Positions 1-10,000 of a stretch of 64,000 nucleotides of DNA are shown here, piece after piece; position 1 is the first letter of the stretch; every line of letters begins with the position of its first letter. The notes below the pieces were generated by a model. That model was not told the origin of the DNA. It worked only from the letters and a program-made list of their open reading frames with translations, and did no database searches. The stretch lies in assembly GCA_050251035.1 (NCBI GenBank), contig JBFWNN010000007.1, positions 48,595 to 112,594 of the forward strand, given 5' to 3'. The stretch is from Taklimakanibacter sp050251035 (GTDB lineage: Bacteria > Pseudomonadota > Alphaproteobacteria > Rhizobiales > Aestuariivirgaceae). A program made the translations under genes and the position numbers.

Positions 1-1342
1 CCTCGTACATGGCGATGTCGGAGCGGCGCAGGAGCTCATGGATCGTCGTGTCGAGCGAGCAGCCGGAAGCGATGCCGACGCTGGTGCCGAGGCGCAGATC
101 GCCGGTCGGCGTCTTGATCGGCTCCTTGAGGAATTCGATGAACTGCTCGGCCACCCGGCCGGCGACGCGCTGCGCCTCGGGGCCGGTGGTGAGGAAGGCG
201 AACTCGTCGCCGCCGACGCGGGCGAGGAGCCCCTTGCCGGCGCTGATATGGCCGAAGCCCGCGGCGCAGCCGAGCAGCGCCCGGTCGCCGGTGAAGTGTC
301 CATGCGTGTCGTTCACATTCTTGAAGCCGTCGAGATCGAGGAAGACGACGCAGACGTCGTTCTGCATGCGTAGCGCCGAGCCGTCGCCCAGCGGCGTACC
401 GAGCAGCGAGGCCCGGTTCGGCAGGCCGGTGAGGAAATCGTGCGAAGCCGCATGTTCGGCCTCCTTCTGGCTGCGCATCGTAGCCCGCAGATTGGCCCAG
501 GCGGTGACCACGACGCCCATCAGGATGAGGGACAGGAGGGTCAGTATCGTCGTCACCATCGGGCTGATCGTCGCCAGCACGTCCGATCCCCGCGTCCTGA
601 CCGACCAGATCAGCCGCCCGATGGGAACATTGCTGGGATCGCTGAGCACCAGGCTTGTGTCGGCGGGTGAGTCCTCATTGGTCAGGTCGAAGCCGGCAAT
701 GACGAACTCTTCGCCGAGCTGCTGGATGGTCGCGGGCGTCAGATGCTTGGCCATCACCAGCATCCGCTTCTGGCCGTCCGGTAGGCTCATCCCATGAGAG
801 AACGGCACGATGGGGCCGGCGACCGCCGCGGCGATTCCGTCCGGGGTTTTGAAGTAGCCGCTGGCGAAGGCATATTGGCCGCGCGGGCCGTCGCTGCGCC
901 GCAGGATATGCTCGAGCGGCGGACCGAAATAATCCTTCGACGCGATGGCGATGGCCTTGCCGTTGCGCAGGGCGAACAGGTCTTTGCCGTTCTCGTCGAT
1001 CAGGAAGGCGGTGTCGAAGATGATGCCGGTCGCGGTCGAATCCGTATAGCTGCTTCGGACGAAATCCGGATCCGGCACGCCGTAGAGGCTCGTCACCGCG
1101 TCGTCCCAGCGCGCATAGTCCTGGTGCCCGTCATGCAGCTTCTTGAGGAAGGATTTGATCGCCGCCTGGGCGGTCTGCTGGGTCAGGGCCCGGTCGGTGC
1201 GATCGACCTCGTTGGCGAGATGGTTCAGCGCATAGAATACCACAGCGATGGTCGCGAAGAGGGCGATGCCCGCCATCAGCGCGATCCAGAATTCCAATGT
1301 GCCCTGGCGCCCGAAGCGCGCGAGAACTGCGCGAAGAGTCAT
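1..1342 (-). CDS. CHASE4-GGDEF diguanylate cyclase, C-terminus cut by window edge
   Basis: The gene reads leftward from an ATG at 1342-1340 and stays open for 447 codons to the window edge, so its C-terminus is missing. A membrane helix (residues about 19-40) is followed by a periplasmic sensor region carrying DYARWDDA (75-82), typical of CHASE4 domains. A second helix lies near residues 267-290, before a GGDEF domain. The catalytic GGDEF motif is intact at 200-214 (residues 377-381). It should make cyclic di-GMP in response to an extracytoplasmic signal. Whether an EAL domain follows beyond the edge cannot be seen. No operon partner is visible upstream; the next gene on this strand ends at 1461. 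Family assignment is firm; the signal is unknown. Confidence 0.9.
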   Translation of the reverse strand, partial: MTLRAVLARFGRQGTLEFWIALMAGIALFATIAVVFYALNHLANEVDRTDRALTQQTAQAAIKSFLKKLHDGHQDYARWDDAVTSLYGVPDPDFVRSSYTDSTATGIIFDTAFLIDENGKDLFALRNGKAIAIASKDYFGPPLEHILRRSDGPRGQYAFASGYFKTPDGIAAAVAGPIVPFSHGMSLPDGQKRMLVMAKHLTPATIQQLGEEFVIAGFDLTNEDSPADTSLVLSDPSNVPIGRLIWSVRTRGSDVLATISPMVTTILTLLSLILMGVVVTAWANLRATMRSQKEAEHAASHDFLTGLPNRASLLGTPLGDGSALRMQNDVCVVFLDLDGFKNVNDTHGHFTGDRALLGCAAGFGHISAGKGLLARVGGDEFAFLTTGPEAQRVAGRVAEQFIEFLKEPIKTPTGDLRLGTSVGIASGCSLDTTIHELLRRSDIAMYE

Positions 1343-1460
1343 TGCCCTGCCTTGCCCATGGCAAAACTACCGGCTGGCCGTCACTAAATGATTATGAATA
1401 GGAACGAAACTGACCGCGGCGCGAAACTTCTCGTTAACGCTGTCCGCCGGTTGCAGGCTC

Positions 1461-2081
1461 TCAGCGGGCGCGTTGCAGGGCCGGGCGCTCGCCACAACGC
1501 TGCTTCCATGCCGCAACACGCGGGTAGTCGCCGAGCGAGATGCCGAGTCGCGTGCCGAACAGCAGTCCGGTGACGCAGGCGATGTCCACCAGCGAAAAGC
1601 CGCCGAGCATGTATTGGCGCCCGTCCAGCCGTGTTTGCAGCGCGGCAAGGCAGCGCGCGAGCTGCGACAGGCTATAGTCGGCCGCAGCGGCGCTGCGGTC
1701 CTTGGCCTCATAGGACATCGGCGTGTCCAGCCCGTGATAGAGATACTGCATCATGTGGCCGCCGAGCTCGACCGAGGCCCAGACGGTCCAGGACAGGGCA
1801 TCGGCATGCTCACGGCTGCCCGCGACGGGCCACAATTGGCGCGCCGCGCCGTAGCTGTCGCCCAGATGCAACAGTATCGCACCGGACTCGAAAAACGTGC
1901 GCCCGTCATCGATGAGCGCCGGCACCTTGCCCTGGGGATGCAGGGCCAGATGGCGAGCCGAGCGGTGCTCGCCTTTCTCGGCGTCGAGCGCGATAAATTC
2001 ATAGGGCAGGCCGAGTTCCTCCAGCGCCCATGACACCCGTGTGCCGGAGCTGCGCGGCCAGGAATGAAGCTGGATGGCCAT
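1461..2081 (-). CDS. Glutathione S-transferase family protein
   Basis: A 206-residue protein with an N-terminal thioredoxin-like domain (about 1-78) and an all-helical C-terminal domain. The fold shows in GKVPALIDDG (51-60) with its cis-proline and in E65-S66, the usual glutathione-binding pair; S11-S12 lie where the catalytic serine is expected. The start chosen is the ATG at 2081, preceded by AGGAGG at about 5 bases; the reading frame is open further upstream but would run into the previous gene. It begins 26 bases after the ATP-grasp gene ends, so the two are probably co-transcribed. The substrate cannot be read from the sequence. Confidence 0.9.
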   Translation of the reverse strand: MAIQLHSWPRSSGTRVSWALEELGLPYEFIALDAEKGEHRSARHLALHPQGKVPALIDDGRTFFESGAILLHLGDSYGAARQLWPVAGSREHADALSWTVWASVELGGHMMQYLYHGLDTPMSYEAKDRSAAAADYSLSQLARCLAALQTRLDGRQYMLGGFSLVDIACVTGLLFGTRLGISLGDYPRVAAWKQRCGERPALQRAR

Positions 2082-2107
2082 GGCGACCTCCTGAAGGCGG
2101 CCCCGGG

Positions 2108-3577
2108 TCAGAACATCTTGTTGACGCTGTCCATGGGTGGCGGCGTCGGCGCCGACGGGCCCTCCAGCGGAATGGCGTCGAAATGCTTGTAGATCGCCTT
2201 GATCCAGTCCTTGGCGCGATCTTTCAGCTTGCGGTCGTCCGTCTGCATGCGCCCGCGTGAGACCAATATGCCCATGTCGGCGCCGTGATAGCGGTAATCG
2301 CCCGCCGTGTAGACGCGCAGATAGAAGGCCTCGTTCTCGCCCGAGACCAGGAACCAGTCGATCGACTTGCGCACCAGCGAGATGTCTCCGTTCGCGTTCA
2401 TCTGCCAGATGCCGGAGGCCGGCGCCTTGGTGATCATCTCGACGCGGTCGGTCGGATATTTGAGAATGAGCTGGCTCCAATTGTCATATTCCGTCCAGCG
2501 GGCCTGCAGCTTGGCGAGGTCGATCTCCCAATCGACATCCATGAATTCGAGCATGTGGAAGAGATAGATCGGGCAGCCGCCATAGGTCGAGGTGATGAGG
2601 TTGGTGAGTGGCGAGGCGCCCGACACCCGCGGATTGATCTCGCCCAGATAGACTTCACGGGTGTCGGTATCGATGAGGAAGTCCATGCAGAAGGCGCCTT
2701 TGTAGCCGGCCTTGTAGAGCCGCTGCCCAAGCTTCTGCGCCATGCGGATGACGGCCTTGCGCTCCTTGTCGAGGCCGCCGACGAAGACGTCGTTGCCGCA
2801 CCATCCGCCCTTGTAGGGGGTGACCTCGGCAAAGCCGGTGATGTCGGTCTGCAGGGGGCCGACTAGGGTGCCGTGCCGGGTCGCGACCGCCTCGACGGTG
2901 CCGGGCAGGTGGTTGATCCGCCGCATGACCTTGAGCTGCTCGCCGACGAGCTTGTCCTGGTTCTTCTTCCAGTCGGCTTCCGCCTTGATGAAGAAGGTGG
3001 TCCGGCCGGAGTCGCCATAGGGGGTCTGGACGACCAGGTCGGTGCCGAGCTTCGCCTTCTGCGCAAGCTTCAGGAGTTCGGCATAACTCTTTGCTTTACC
3101 GAGTGTATTCGGTGCGCTCTTGATGCCCGCCTCATTGCCGAGCTGGGTGGTGACGATCTTGGAATCGATGTGTTTGCGCAACTTGACCGGGGGCAGGGCG
3201 ATCTTGAGGCCGAGCTCCTTTGCGAGCTTCTCGGTCTCCTCGTCGAGCATCACCAGGACGAGCAGGCCCTTGCCGCGCTCGGCGATCCGGGCCCTGACCT
3301 CCTTGTGGCGCAACAGATAGTTGTTCACGTCCTCGATCGAGCGGAATTCATGCGGCCCATGCTCGCGCGGCACGGTGATTTTCGGGTGGGTGCCGTCGAA
3401 GCTGTCGAAGAAATTGATGTATTCGAAGTTGTTGATCCAGCGTCCGAGCCCCAGGAGATTGTAGGGGGTAGGGGAAAGGAAATAGATCGGCGTCTGGTTG
3501 TGCCGGAAAAATTTGTAGATATCTGAAAGGCTTGTGAGCTTCTGCCGCTTGCCCCGCGTGGCGACCCGTCGTGCCAT
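2108..3577 (-). CDS. ATP-grasp domain ligase, biotin-carboxylase-like
   Basis: A 489-residue soluble protein. The central and C-terminal parts have ATP-grasp features: a glycine-rich nucleotide loop around YGDSGRT (187-193), a conserved strand GAFCMDF (294-300), and the Mg-binding GEINPRVSG (312-320). Such enzymes form an acyl-phosphate and join a carboxylate to an amine, thiol or bicarbonate. No biotinyl or transcarboxylase partner is nearby, so a biotin carboxylase role is unlikely. The first 110 residues match nothing I can name. It lies just upstream of a glutathione S-transferase, which suggests, without proof, a linked role in peptide or thiol chemistry. Substrate unknown. Confidence 0.8.
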   Translation of the reverse strand: MARRVATRGKRQKLTSLSDIYKFFRHNQTPIYFLSPTPYNLLGLGRWINNFEYINFFDSFDGTHPKITVPREHGPHEFRSIEDVNNYLLRHKEVRARIAERGKGLLVLVMLDEETEKLAKELGLKIALPPVKLRKHIDSKIVTTQLGNEAGIKSAPNTLGKAKSYAELLKLAQKAKLGTDLVVQTPYGDSGRTTFFIKAEADWKKNQDKLVGEQLKVMRRINHLPGTVEAVATRHGTLVGPLQTDITGFAEVTPYKGGWCGNDVFVGGLDKERKAVIRMAQKLGQRLYKAGYKGAFCMDFLIDTDTREVYLGEINPRVSGASPLTNLITSTYGGCPIYLFHMLEFMDVDWEIDLAKLQARWTEYDNWSQLILKYPTDRVEMITKAPASGIWQMNANGDISLVRKSIDWFLVSGENEAFYLRVYTAGDYRYHGADMGILVSRGRMQTDDRKLKDRAKDWIKAIYKHFDAIPLEGPSAPTPPPMDSVNKMF

Positions 3578-3677
3578 ATTTCCCCTCCGTCAGGCTTGTG
3601 GATGCCTGTTCCATCAAGACTACGCAAAAATGTCAGTCGAGGCCAAGGGGGTGTTTCGGGGGCCGCGCCGGGTCCCC

Positions 3678-3706
3678 TTGTCTTTGCCGCCGGCCTTCCG
3701 TATAAG
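3678..3706 (+). promoter_or_regulatory. Probable promoter for rpsB-tsf
   Basis: A -35 element TTGTCT (3678-3683) and a -10 element TATAAG (3701-3706) are separated by exactly 17 bases. This would start transcription near 3713 and leave a leader of about 130 bases before rpsB, long enough for autoregulation by S2. Assigned from the motif match and spacing only. Confidence 0.55.
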
Positions 3707-3842
3707 GCGCGCCGTTAACTCACACGCGGATGCGGGATGAGAGGCATGGGAGCCCCGCTCCCCACATAGCCTTTCCTCCCTCCGGTGCCGGATTTTCCGG
3801 TCACATCATCCGCGGCGGATCAACCGGAAAAGGATATTACGC

Positions 3843-4607
3843 ATGGCTCTGCCAGAATTCACTATGCGCCAGCTCTTGGAAGCGGGCGTTCACTTCGGTC
3901 ACCAGACCCACCGTTGGAACCCCAAGATGAAGCCCTTCATCTACGGATCGCGCAACGGTATCCACATCATCGACCTGGCCCACACCGTGCCGCTCTTGCA
4001 TCAGGCGCTCCTCGCCATCGCCGACACGATCTCGCGCGGCGGCCGCGTGCTGTTCGTCGGCACCAAGCGCGCCGCCCAGGACTCGATCGCCGATGCGGCC
4101 AAGAAGTCGGCCCAGTATTACATCAATTCGCGCTGGCTCGGCGGCACGCTGACCAACTGGAAGACGATCTCCAATTCGATCAAGCGCCTGCGCCAGCTCG
4201 AGGAGACGGTGTCGAAGGAAGGCCAGGGCCTCACCAAGCGCGAGCTCCTGACGCTGACCCGCGAGAAGGACAAGCTCGAGCAGGCCTTGGGCGGCATCAA
4301 GGACATGGGCGGCACGCCCGACATCATCTTCGTCATCGACACCAACAAGGAACAGCTGGCGATCAAGGAAGCCAACCGTCTCGGCATCCCGGTCGTCGCC
4401 ATCCTCGACACCAATTGCGATCCGGCGGGCGTCACCTATCCGATCCCGGGCAATGACGATGCCGGCCGCGCCATCACGCTCTATTGCGATCTCGTCAGCC
4501 GCGCCTGCATCGAAGGCATCTCGCAGGGCCAGCGCGGTGCCGGTCGCGACGTCGGCGAATCTGAAAATCCGCAAGGCGAAGAGCTGCCGGAAGCGGCCAA
4601 CGCCTGA
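3843..4607 (+). CDS. rpsB: 30S ribosomal protein S2
   Basis: A 254-residue protein with the full S2 pattern, from FTMRQLLEAGVHFGHQ near the N-terminus to the NWKTISNSIKRL segment and the VAILDTNCDPAGVTYPIPGN segment. S2 joins the small subunit late and helps dock S1. The ATG at 3843 follows AAAAGGA at a suitable distance and gives the usual N-terminus. It is followed by tsf, the standard bacterial pairing, with a hairpin between them. Length is normal, with a short acidic tail after residue 235. Confidence 0.98.
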   Translation: MALPEFTMRQLLEAGVHFGHQTHRWNPKMKPFIYGSRNGIHIIDLAHTVPLLHQALLAIADTISRGGRVLFVGTKRAAQDSIADAAKKSAQYYINSRWLGGTLTNWKTISNSIKRLRQLEETVSKEGQGLTKRELLTLTREKDKLEQALGGIKDMGGTPDIIFVIDTNKEQLAIKEANRLGIPVVAILDTNCDPAGVTYPIPGNDDAGRAITLYCDLVSRACIEGISQGQRGAGRDVGESENPQGEELPEAANA

Positions 4608-4620
4608 TCACGAGACCCCT

Positions 4621-4645
4621 GAGTCCGCTCTATACGGGCGGACTC
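4621..4645 (+). terminator. Perfect hairpin between rpsB and tsf
   Basis: GAGTCCGC (4621-4628) pairs perfectly with GCGGACTC (4638-4645) across a 9-base loop. The downstream sequence TCTACCCC has no real T-run, so it looks more like an attenuator or processing site lowering tsf expression than a full terminator. It ends about 20 bases before the tsf start. Confidence 0.5.
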
Positions 4646-4665
4646 TCTACCCCACGAGGACGAAC

Positions 4666-5586
4666 ATGGCTGAGATCACCGCAGCAATGGTGAAGGACCT
4701 GCGCGAGAAGACCGGCGTAGGCATGATGGACTGCAAGGCGGCGCTCGCCGCCACCAATGGCGACATGGACGCCGCCGTCGACTGGCTCAGGGCCAAGGGC
4801 CTCGCCAAGGCGGCGAAGAAATCGACGCGCGTCGCCGCCGAAGGGCTGGTCGGGCTCGCCGTCGAAGGCAATACCGGCGCGCTCGTCGAGGTCAATTCCG
4901 AGACCGACTTCGTCGCCAGGAACGACAAATTCCAGGCGATGGTCGCCGATATCGCCAAGCTCGCCCTCAAGGCGGAGGGCAACACCGAGAAGCTGAAGAC
5001 CGCCCATTATCCGGGCTCGAAGCACGCGGTTGCCGAATATGTGGCGGAGATGGTGGCCTCGATCGGCGAGAACATGGGCGTGCGCCGCACCGCCGCGCTC
5101 AGCGTCAAGGACGGCGTCATCGGCAGCTATGTGCACAACCAGATCGCGCCCGGCCTCGGTAAGATCGGCGTGATCGTGGCGCTCGAATCGACCGGAAAGA
5201 AGGACGAACTCGCCCAGCTCGGCAAGATGCTGGCGATGCATGTCGCGGCGACCAATCCGGTCGCTCTCGATCTCGCCGGCGTGCCCAAGGAGACGATCGA
5301 GCGCGAGAAGGCCATTCTCGCCGAGAAGAATGCCGGCAAACCCGAGAAGGTCTTGGAAAAGATCATGGAGAGCGGCCTCAAGTCCTATGCCAAGGAGAAT
5401 TGCCTCCTCGAGCAGGCCTATGTCCATGACGGCGCCAAGTCGGTGAGCCAGGTCCTGGCCGAGGCCGGCAACAAGGCCGGCAGCCCGGTCAAGATCACCG
5501 GCTATGTGCGCATGCAGCTCGGCGAAGGCATCGAGAAGAAGGAAGACGACTTCGCCGCCGAGGTCGCCAAGGCCGCCGGCGCCTGA
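4666..5586 (+). CDS. tsf: Elongation factor Ts
   Basis: A 306-residue EF-Ts, the nucleotide exchange factor that regenerates EF-Tu-GTP. The N-terminal UBA-like domain contains VKDLREKTGVGMMDCK; the invariant TDFVARN, which contacts EF-Tu, is at residues 80-86. The two-subdomain core with its C-terminal helical module is complete. The ATG at 4666 gives the family N-terminus MAEITA; the reading frame extends upstream through rpsB, but that is overlap without a start signal. Co-transcribed with rpsB. A convergent gene ends 15 bases downstream. Confidence 0.98.
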   Translation: MAEITAAMVKDLREKTGVGMMDCKAALAATNGDMDAAVDWLRAKGLAKAAKKSTRVAAEGLVGLAVEGNTGALVEVNSETDFVARNDKFQAMVADIAKLALKAEGNTEKLKTAHYPGSKHAVAEYVAEMVASIGENMGVRRTAALSVKDGVIGSYVHNQIAPGLGKIGVIVALESTGKKDELAQLGKMLAMHVAATNPVALDLAGVPKETIEREKAILAEKNAGKPEKVLEKIMESGLKSYAKENCLLEQAYVHDGAKSVSQVLAEAGNKAGSPVKITGYVRMQLGEGIEKKEDDFAAEVAKAAGA

Positions 5587-5595
5587 TCTCGCTGT

Positions 5596-5622
5596 GGATT
5601 GTCACCCGAAGGGTGGCAATCC
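5596..5622. terminator. Hairpin between convergent tsf and TPR gene
   Basis: GGATTGTCACCC (5596-5607) pairs with GGGTGGCAATCC (5611-5622) over a 3-base loop, with one G-T pair. It covers the last codons of the leftward TPR gene and sits just past the tsf stop, so it may stop transcription from either side. There is no T-run. Confidence 0.45.
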
Positions 5623-7011
5623 GACATCGGCCAGCAGGCGCTGAAAATCGGCCGTCGCGCGCAGGCTCATCAGCGCCGGATCGATGCGCATGCCGAGCAT
5701 GCCCTGATCGTGATTGGCATTTGCGGTCGCCAGATAGGCGAGCGCCTTGGGCTGGTCGCCGAGAAGCGCATAGGTCCGGGCGAGCGCATAGGCGCCCTCG
5801 CTGCCTTCCGCATAGAGGCGCTGCTGAGCATCGAGAATGGCGGCGAGCATCGCCTGCGGACCGGCTTGCTCGAGGGCGCTGCCGGCGCTTTTAGCGACCG
5901 TCAGGCGGGTGGTGTCGCCGATGAGGCGCGCCGCCGCCATTTCCTCTTTCACATAGCCCTCATAGTTCTTCTCGGCGAAATGGATCGCCGCCAGATAGGC
6001 GCGCGGCGACAGGAAATCGGGCTCGCTTTCGGCGAGCTGCGCCAGGAGCGCCACCGCCTCCTTCGTCTGTCCGGCGTAATAGAGGATCAGGCCTTTGTCG
6101 GCGAGGATGGCGCGTGAGCGCGGATCGAGCCGTTGCGCTTCGTTGACCTCGGCCAGCGCCTGATCGAACCTGCCGAGATGGAGGAGCGCCGTTCCATACC
6201 AGTGATGGGCGCGCGCGGAGTTGGGATCGAGCTGCAAGGCACGCTTGAATTCCTGCTCCGCCCGCCGCATGTCGCGCGACCAGTAGAAAGTGACGAAAGC
6301 GAGCGCCGTATGGGCGTCGGCGAGGCTCTCATCGAGTGCCAAGGCGCGTTCCGCCGCGGCTTTCGCCTTGGGATAGGCCTCGCTCGCCGGCATCATCGTA
6401 TATTCGCGCAGGAGATTGTAGCAGTTGGCGAGCCCCATATGGGCATCGGCATAGGCCGGGTCGACGGCGATCGCCCGGTTGAAATAGCTGACGGCCCGGT
6501 CGAGATCGGCGGGCGTCCGCTTGTTCCAGAAGTAACTGCCCTTGAGATAGAGCTCGACCGCCTCGGGCTTGGAGGTCGGATGGCCGGGCCCGAAGATCCC
6601 GGTTGCCGGGCTCAGGAGCCCAAGCGCCGCCACGCCCGCCAAACCGGCAATGAGGCCCGCAAACCGCAGCCGCCGGTTTTGCCGGCGCATCGTCTTCGGC
6701 GGCTCCTCCGCGATCTCCGGCGCGTCTGTGACCGGCACGTCCGGCTCGGAGTCCGCAGTGTCCGGGCGGGCGCTTTTCAGCCATAGGTCCAGCTCGCCGG
6801 CAAAGGCATAGACGGTTCCCCGCTGCTTGCCGGGGACGCGGTGCACCGGCAGGCCGCGATGCATCTCCCAGCGCTTGAGCGTCCGCTCGTCCTTGTTGAA
6901 GAAAGAGGCGATCTCCTTCCAGCCATTGAGGCGCCGGTCGCGTCCGGCGGCGTCTTGGCGGTCCTGCATGTCCCGTAATGCCCTGTCCCGTCCCGACATG
7001 TCCGATCTCAT
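5602..7011 (-). CDS. Membrane-anchored HTH and TPR repeat protein
   Basis: With the ATG at 7011 the protein has 469 residues; longer and shorter starts exist (7068, 6999). Residues 28-80 form a MerR/excisionase-like helix-turn-helix (LNGWKEIASFFNKDERTLKRW). An acidic linker, a basic stretch and one membrane helix (about 117-135) follow. From about residue 148 come tandem TPR units, e.g. AVSYFNRAIAVDPAYADAHM. The order HTH-membrane helix-TPR resembles one-component transmembrane regulators such as CadC-type proteins, with TPRs outside the membrane as the sensing or docking part. It is divergent from the autotransporter gene with only about 70 bases between starts, so it may control it (inference). 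Confidence 0.8.
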   Translation of the reverse strand: MRSDMSGRDRALRDMQDRQDAAGRDRRLNGWKEIASFFNKDERTLKRWEMHRGLPVHRVPGKQRGTVYAFAGELDLWLKSARPDTADSEPDVPVTDAPEIAEEPPKTMRRQNRRLRFAGLIAGLAGVAALGLLSPATGIFGPGHPTSKPEAVELYLKGSYFWNKRTPADLDRAVSYFNRAIAVDPAYADAHMGLANCYNLLREYTMMPASEAYPKAKAAAERALALDESLADAHTALAFVTFYWSRDMRRAEQEFKRALQLDPNSARAHHWYGTALLHLGRFDQALAEVNEAQRLDPRSRAILADKGLILYYAGQTKEAVALLAQLAESEPDFLSPRAYLAAIHFAEKNYEGYVKEEMAAARLIGDTTRLTVAKSAGSALEQAGPQAMLAAILDAQQRLYAEGSEGAYALARTYALLGDQPKALAYLATANANHDQGMLGMRIDPALMSLRATADFQRLLADVGLPPFG

Positions 7012-7080
7012 GGTCCGGCCCCCATGATAGCACTTTTGCCGCGGCTTAAAGCGCCGTTTTGGCGGCATCGGAAGGGGACG

Positions 7081-10000
7081 ATGGCTGGGGGACTGGCGAG
7101 CGGCGACAGCCGTTTTCTGGCATTGACTGGTTTGTGCCTGGTGCTCTCCTGCGCTGGTACCGGCACGGCACGGGCGCAGACGCTATGGACCGGCGCCAGC
7201 TCCAGCGACTGGTTCACGGCCGGCAATTGGAATCCGGCCGCGGTGCCTGGCAGCGCGACCAGTGTCCAGCTCAACACCGCGACCCCCAACCCCACCGTGA
7301 TCGGGACGGCGGGCGCGCAAGCCAATCAGCTCACGCTCGGCAATGCTGTCGGCCAGACCGGCAATCTGACCATCAATGGCGTGGGCACGCTGTCACTCAC
7401 CAATACCGGCGGCCTTTTCGCCGTTGGCGAGTTTGGCAAGGGCGAAGTCACCGTCTCCGGCGGAGCGACCTTGACCACGTTCACGACCTCGATCGGAAAT
7501 CAGGCCGGCTCTGAGGGGGCGGTGACGGTCACGGGGCCGGGCTCCAAATGGAATCTCACGCCTTTCGGCGCATTTCATGTCGGCAGCAGCGGCACTGGGA
7601 AGCTGGATATACTGGCCGGCGGACAGGTGACGTCTACCGCATTCGGCATGGATCTCGGTGTCGACTTGGGCGCGAGCGGCACCGTCACGGTCTCGGGCGC
7701 GAACTCGAAGCTCACGGTTCCGAGCACCACCAATATCGGCTCGGCTGCCGGCGGCACCGGCGTGATGCAGGCCGATAATAACGGCGTCCTCGCGCTCTCC
7801 GTGGTTACCGTCGGCCTGTCCGGCCAGGGCACGTTGAAGGTGCTGAGCGGCGCGGACATGACCGGCAGCCAGTTCACTGTCGGCGCGAGCGCGCAAGGCG
7901 GCGCGACCTTCAACGGTACGGGCAGCACCGGTGTGATCACCAACGCCGTGCGCATTGGGCTGAATTCCGGTGGCCAGGGCACGCTCGCCATCGAGGCGGG
8001 CGCGACGCTGAACAGCGGCACCGGCCAGATCGGCGTCAACACGGGGGCGACCGGCAGCGTCACGGTCACCGGCGAGAATTCGCGCTGGACCGTGACCAAC
8101 AGCCTGCAGATCAGCCAGGCGACGAACGGCGGTACGGGCGAGCTCCGTGTCCTGGACAAGGGCCGGGTCGATGCCGCGAGCCTCACCGGTCACAATTCGG
8201 CGAAGGTCGAGGTCGATGGCGGTGCGCAGCTCAATCTGCTCGGCTCGTCGGCGACCGCCACGACGCTCACCCTCGGCGCCACAGGCGCCGGCAACCGCCT
8301 CGACGTGACCGGCGGCGGCAAGCTCGCGACCCGGCGTGCCGATCTCAAGACGGTGGCGGGCAGCGCGGTCGCGACGACGATCTCGGGCACCGGCACGAGC
8401 TGGGACGCCACCGGCATCACCATCGGCGGCGCCGGCACGTCGACCATGACCGTCACCGAGAATGCCGCTGTGAACGTGATCGGCGATTTCATCGTCGACG
8501 GTGCGGCCACGACGTCGCTCACCATCTCGAAGGGCGCCCATGTCGTGCAGGACGCCGGCGCCTCCGGCAGCGGCCAGTTTCGTCTGGGCGTCGACGGACA
8601 TGGCACGCTCAGGATCGAGAGCGGCGGTGTTCTCGACACCAAGGAGTCCTCTAGCTTCATCGGCTTCGCCTTCCTCGCCCGCAATGCCGGCTCGACGGCA
8701 TCGGCTACCATCACCGGCGTGGGCTCGACCTGGAACAGCGAAGGCCTTGTCTCCATCGGCTCGGGCGGCAAGGCGCGGCTCGAAATCCTTGCCGGCGGCA
8801 AGATGACCGGGAACGCCAGCGCAACTATCGCCTTCCTTGCCGACAGCGAGGGTACAGTGCTGGTCAGCGGCGAGGGCAGCTCCTGGGTGCTTGACCCGCC
8901 TGCCGATGACCTTTTCCCGCTCGCAGGCATCCGGATGGGCCTCGGCGGCACCGGCAACATGCGCGTCGAGGCCGGCGCGCATGTGCAGGCGAGCGGCATC
9001 GGCGTCGGCTCGTCCTTCACCGATTTCTTCACCGGCGTCACGACCTTCGGTAATGGCCATCTCGTCGTGACGGGAGAGGGCACGACGGTCGATCTCGATG
9101 TTGGTGCGACGAGCAGCTTCGATGCGGGCGGCGACGGCGGCACCGGAGTGATCGAGGTTCTCGACGGTGCGGTTGTCACCGTCGACGGCCGAGGTCACTT
9201 CGGCGCTTCCATCATAAACGACCGCGGTGGCGGCGTTTTCGAGCAGTTTCTCGGCCATGGCACGCTGACCGTCGACGACGCGCGGGTCACATATGCGGAT
9301 ACTCTGGACATCGGCGAGCAGGCGACGGGGGTGCTCAACATCCGCAATGGCGGATTCGTCTCCAATTCGGACGGCTATCTCGGCTCCTTCACCAACATCG
9401 TCGGCTCCGCCGGCAACGGCACCGCGACGATCACCGGCGCCGGCTCGAAATGGCAGAACAACGGCTTCCTGCAGGTGGGAGATCAAGGAACGGGCGAACT
9501 CAAGGTGCTGGCCGGCGGCGTGGTGACGAATACCAGCGCGACGATGGCCAATGCCGCGAACAGCATCGGCAAGGCGACGGTCACCGGCACCGGTTCGGCC
9601 TGGACCAGCACCGGCAATCTCACCGTCGGCAAACTCGGCACGGCCACGCTGACCGTCGCCGACGGCGGCGCCGTTAGCGCTGCAGCGATCTCGATCAATG
9701 CGCTCAGTACGTTGAATATCGGCGAGGGCGGTGCGGCGGGCGTGATCAACACCACGGCCATCGCCAATGCCGGACTCATCCGCTTCGACCACACCGGCAC
9801 CGTGGCCTTCGCGACTCCGATCTCCGGTTCGGGTGCGCTCACCAAAACGGGGACAGGGGTGCTGACGCTTGGCGGCACCAGCACCTACAGCGGGGTGACG
9901 ACGGTCAGCGCCGGGACGCTGGTGTTGGGCGGCTCGATCGCCAATTCCGGCGTGAGCGTGGCCGCGAACGGCCGGCTCATGGGCACGGGGACGATGGCCA

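Noticed and set aside
4453..4665. Longer EF-Ts start
   Set aside because: It lies inside rpsB in another frame and would add a tail no EF-Ts has; ATG 4666 gives the family N-terminus.
7024..7080. Upstream ATG of the autotransporter
   Set aside because: No ribosome site and a charged extension before the signal sequence; 7081 has AAGGGGACG.
7500..9700. Tandem repeats that might suggest a CRISPR or satellite array
   Set aside because: The period is in codons and diverged, inside one open frame; it is the passenger repeat of the autotransporter.
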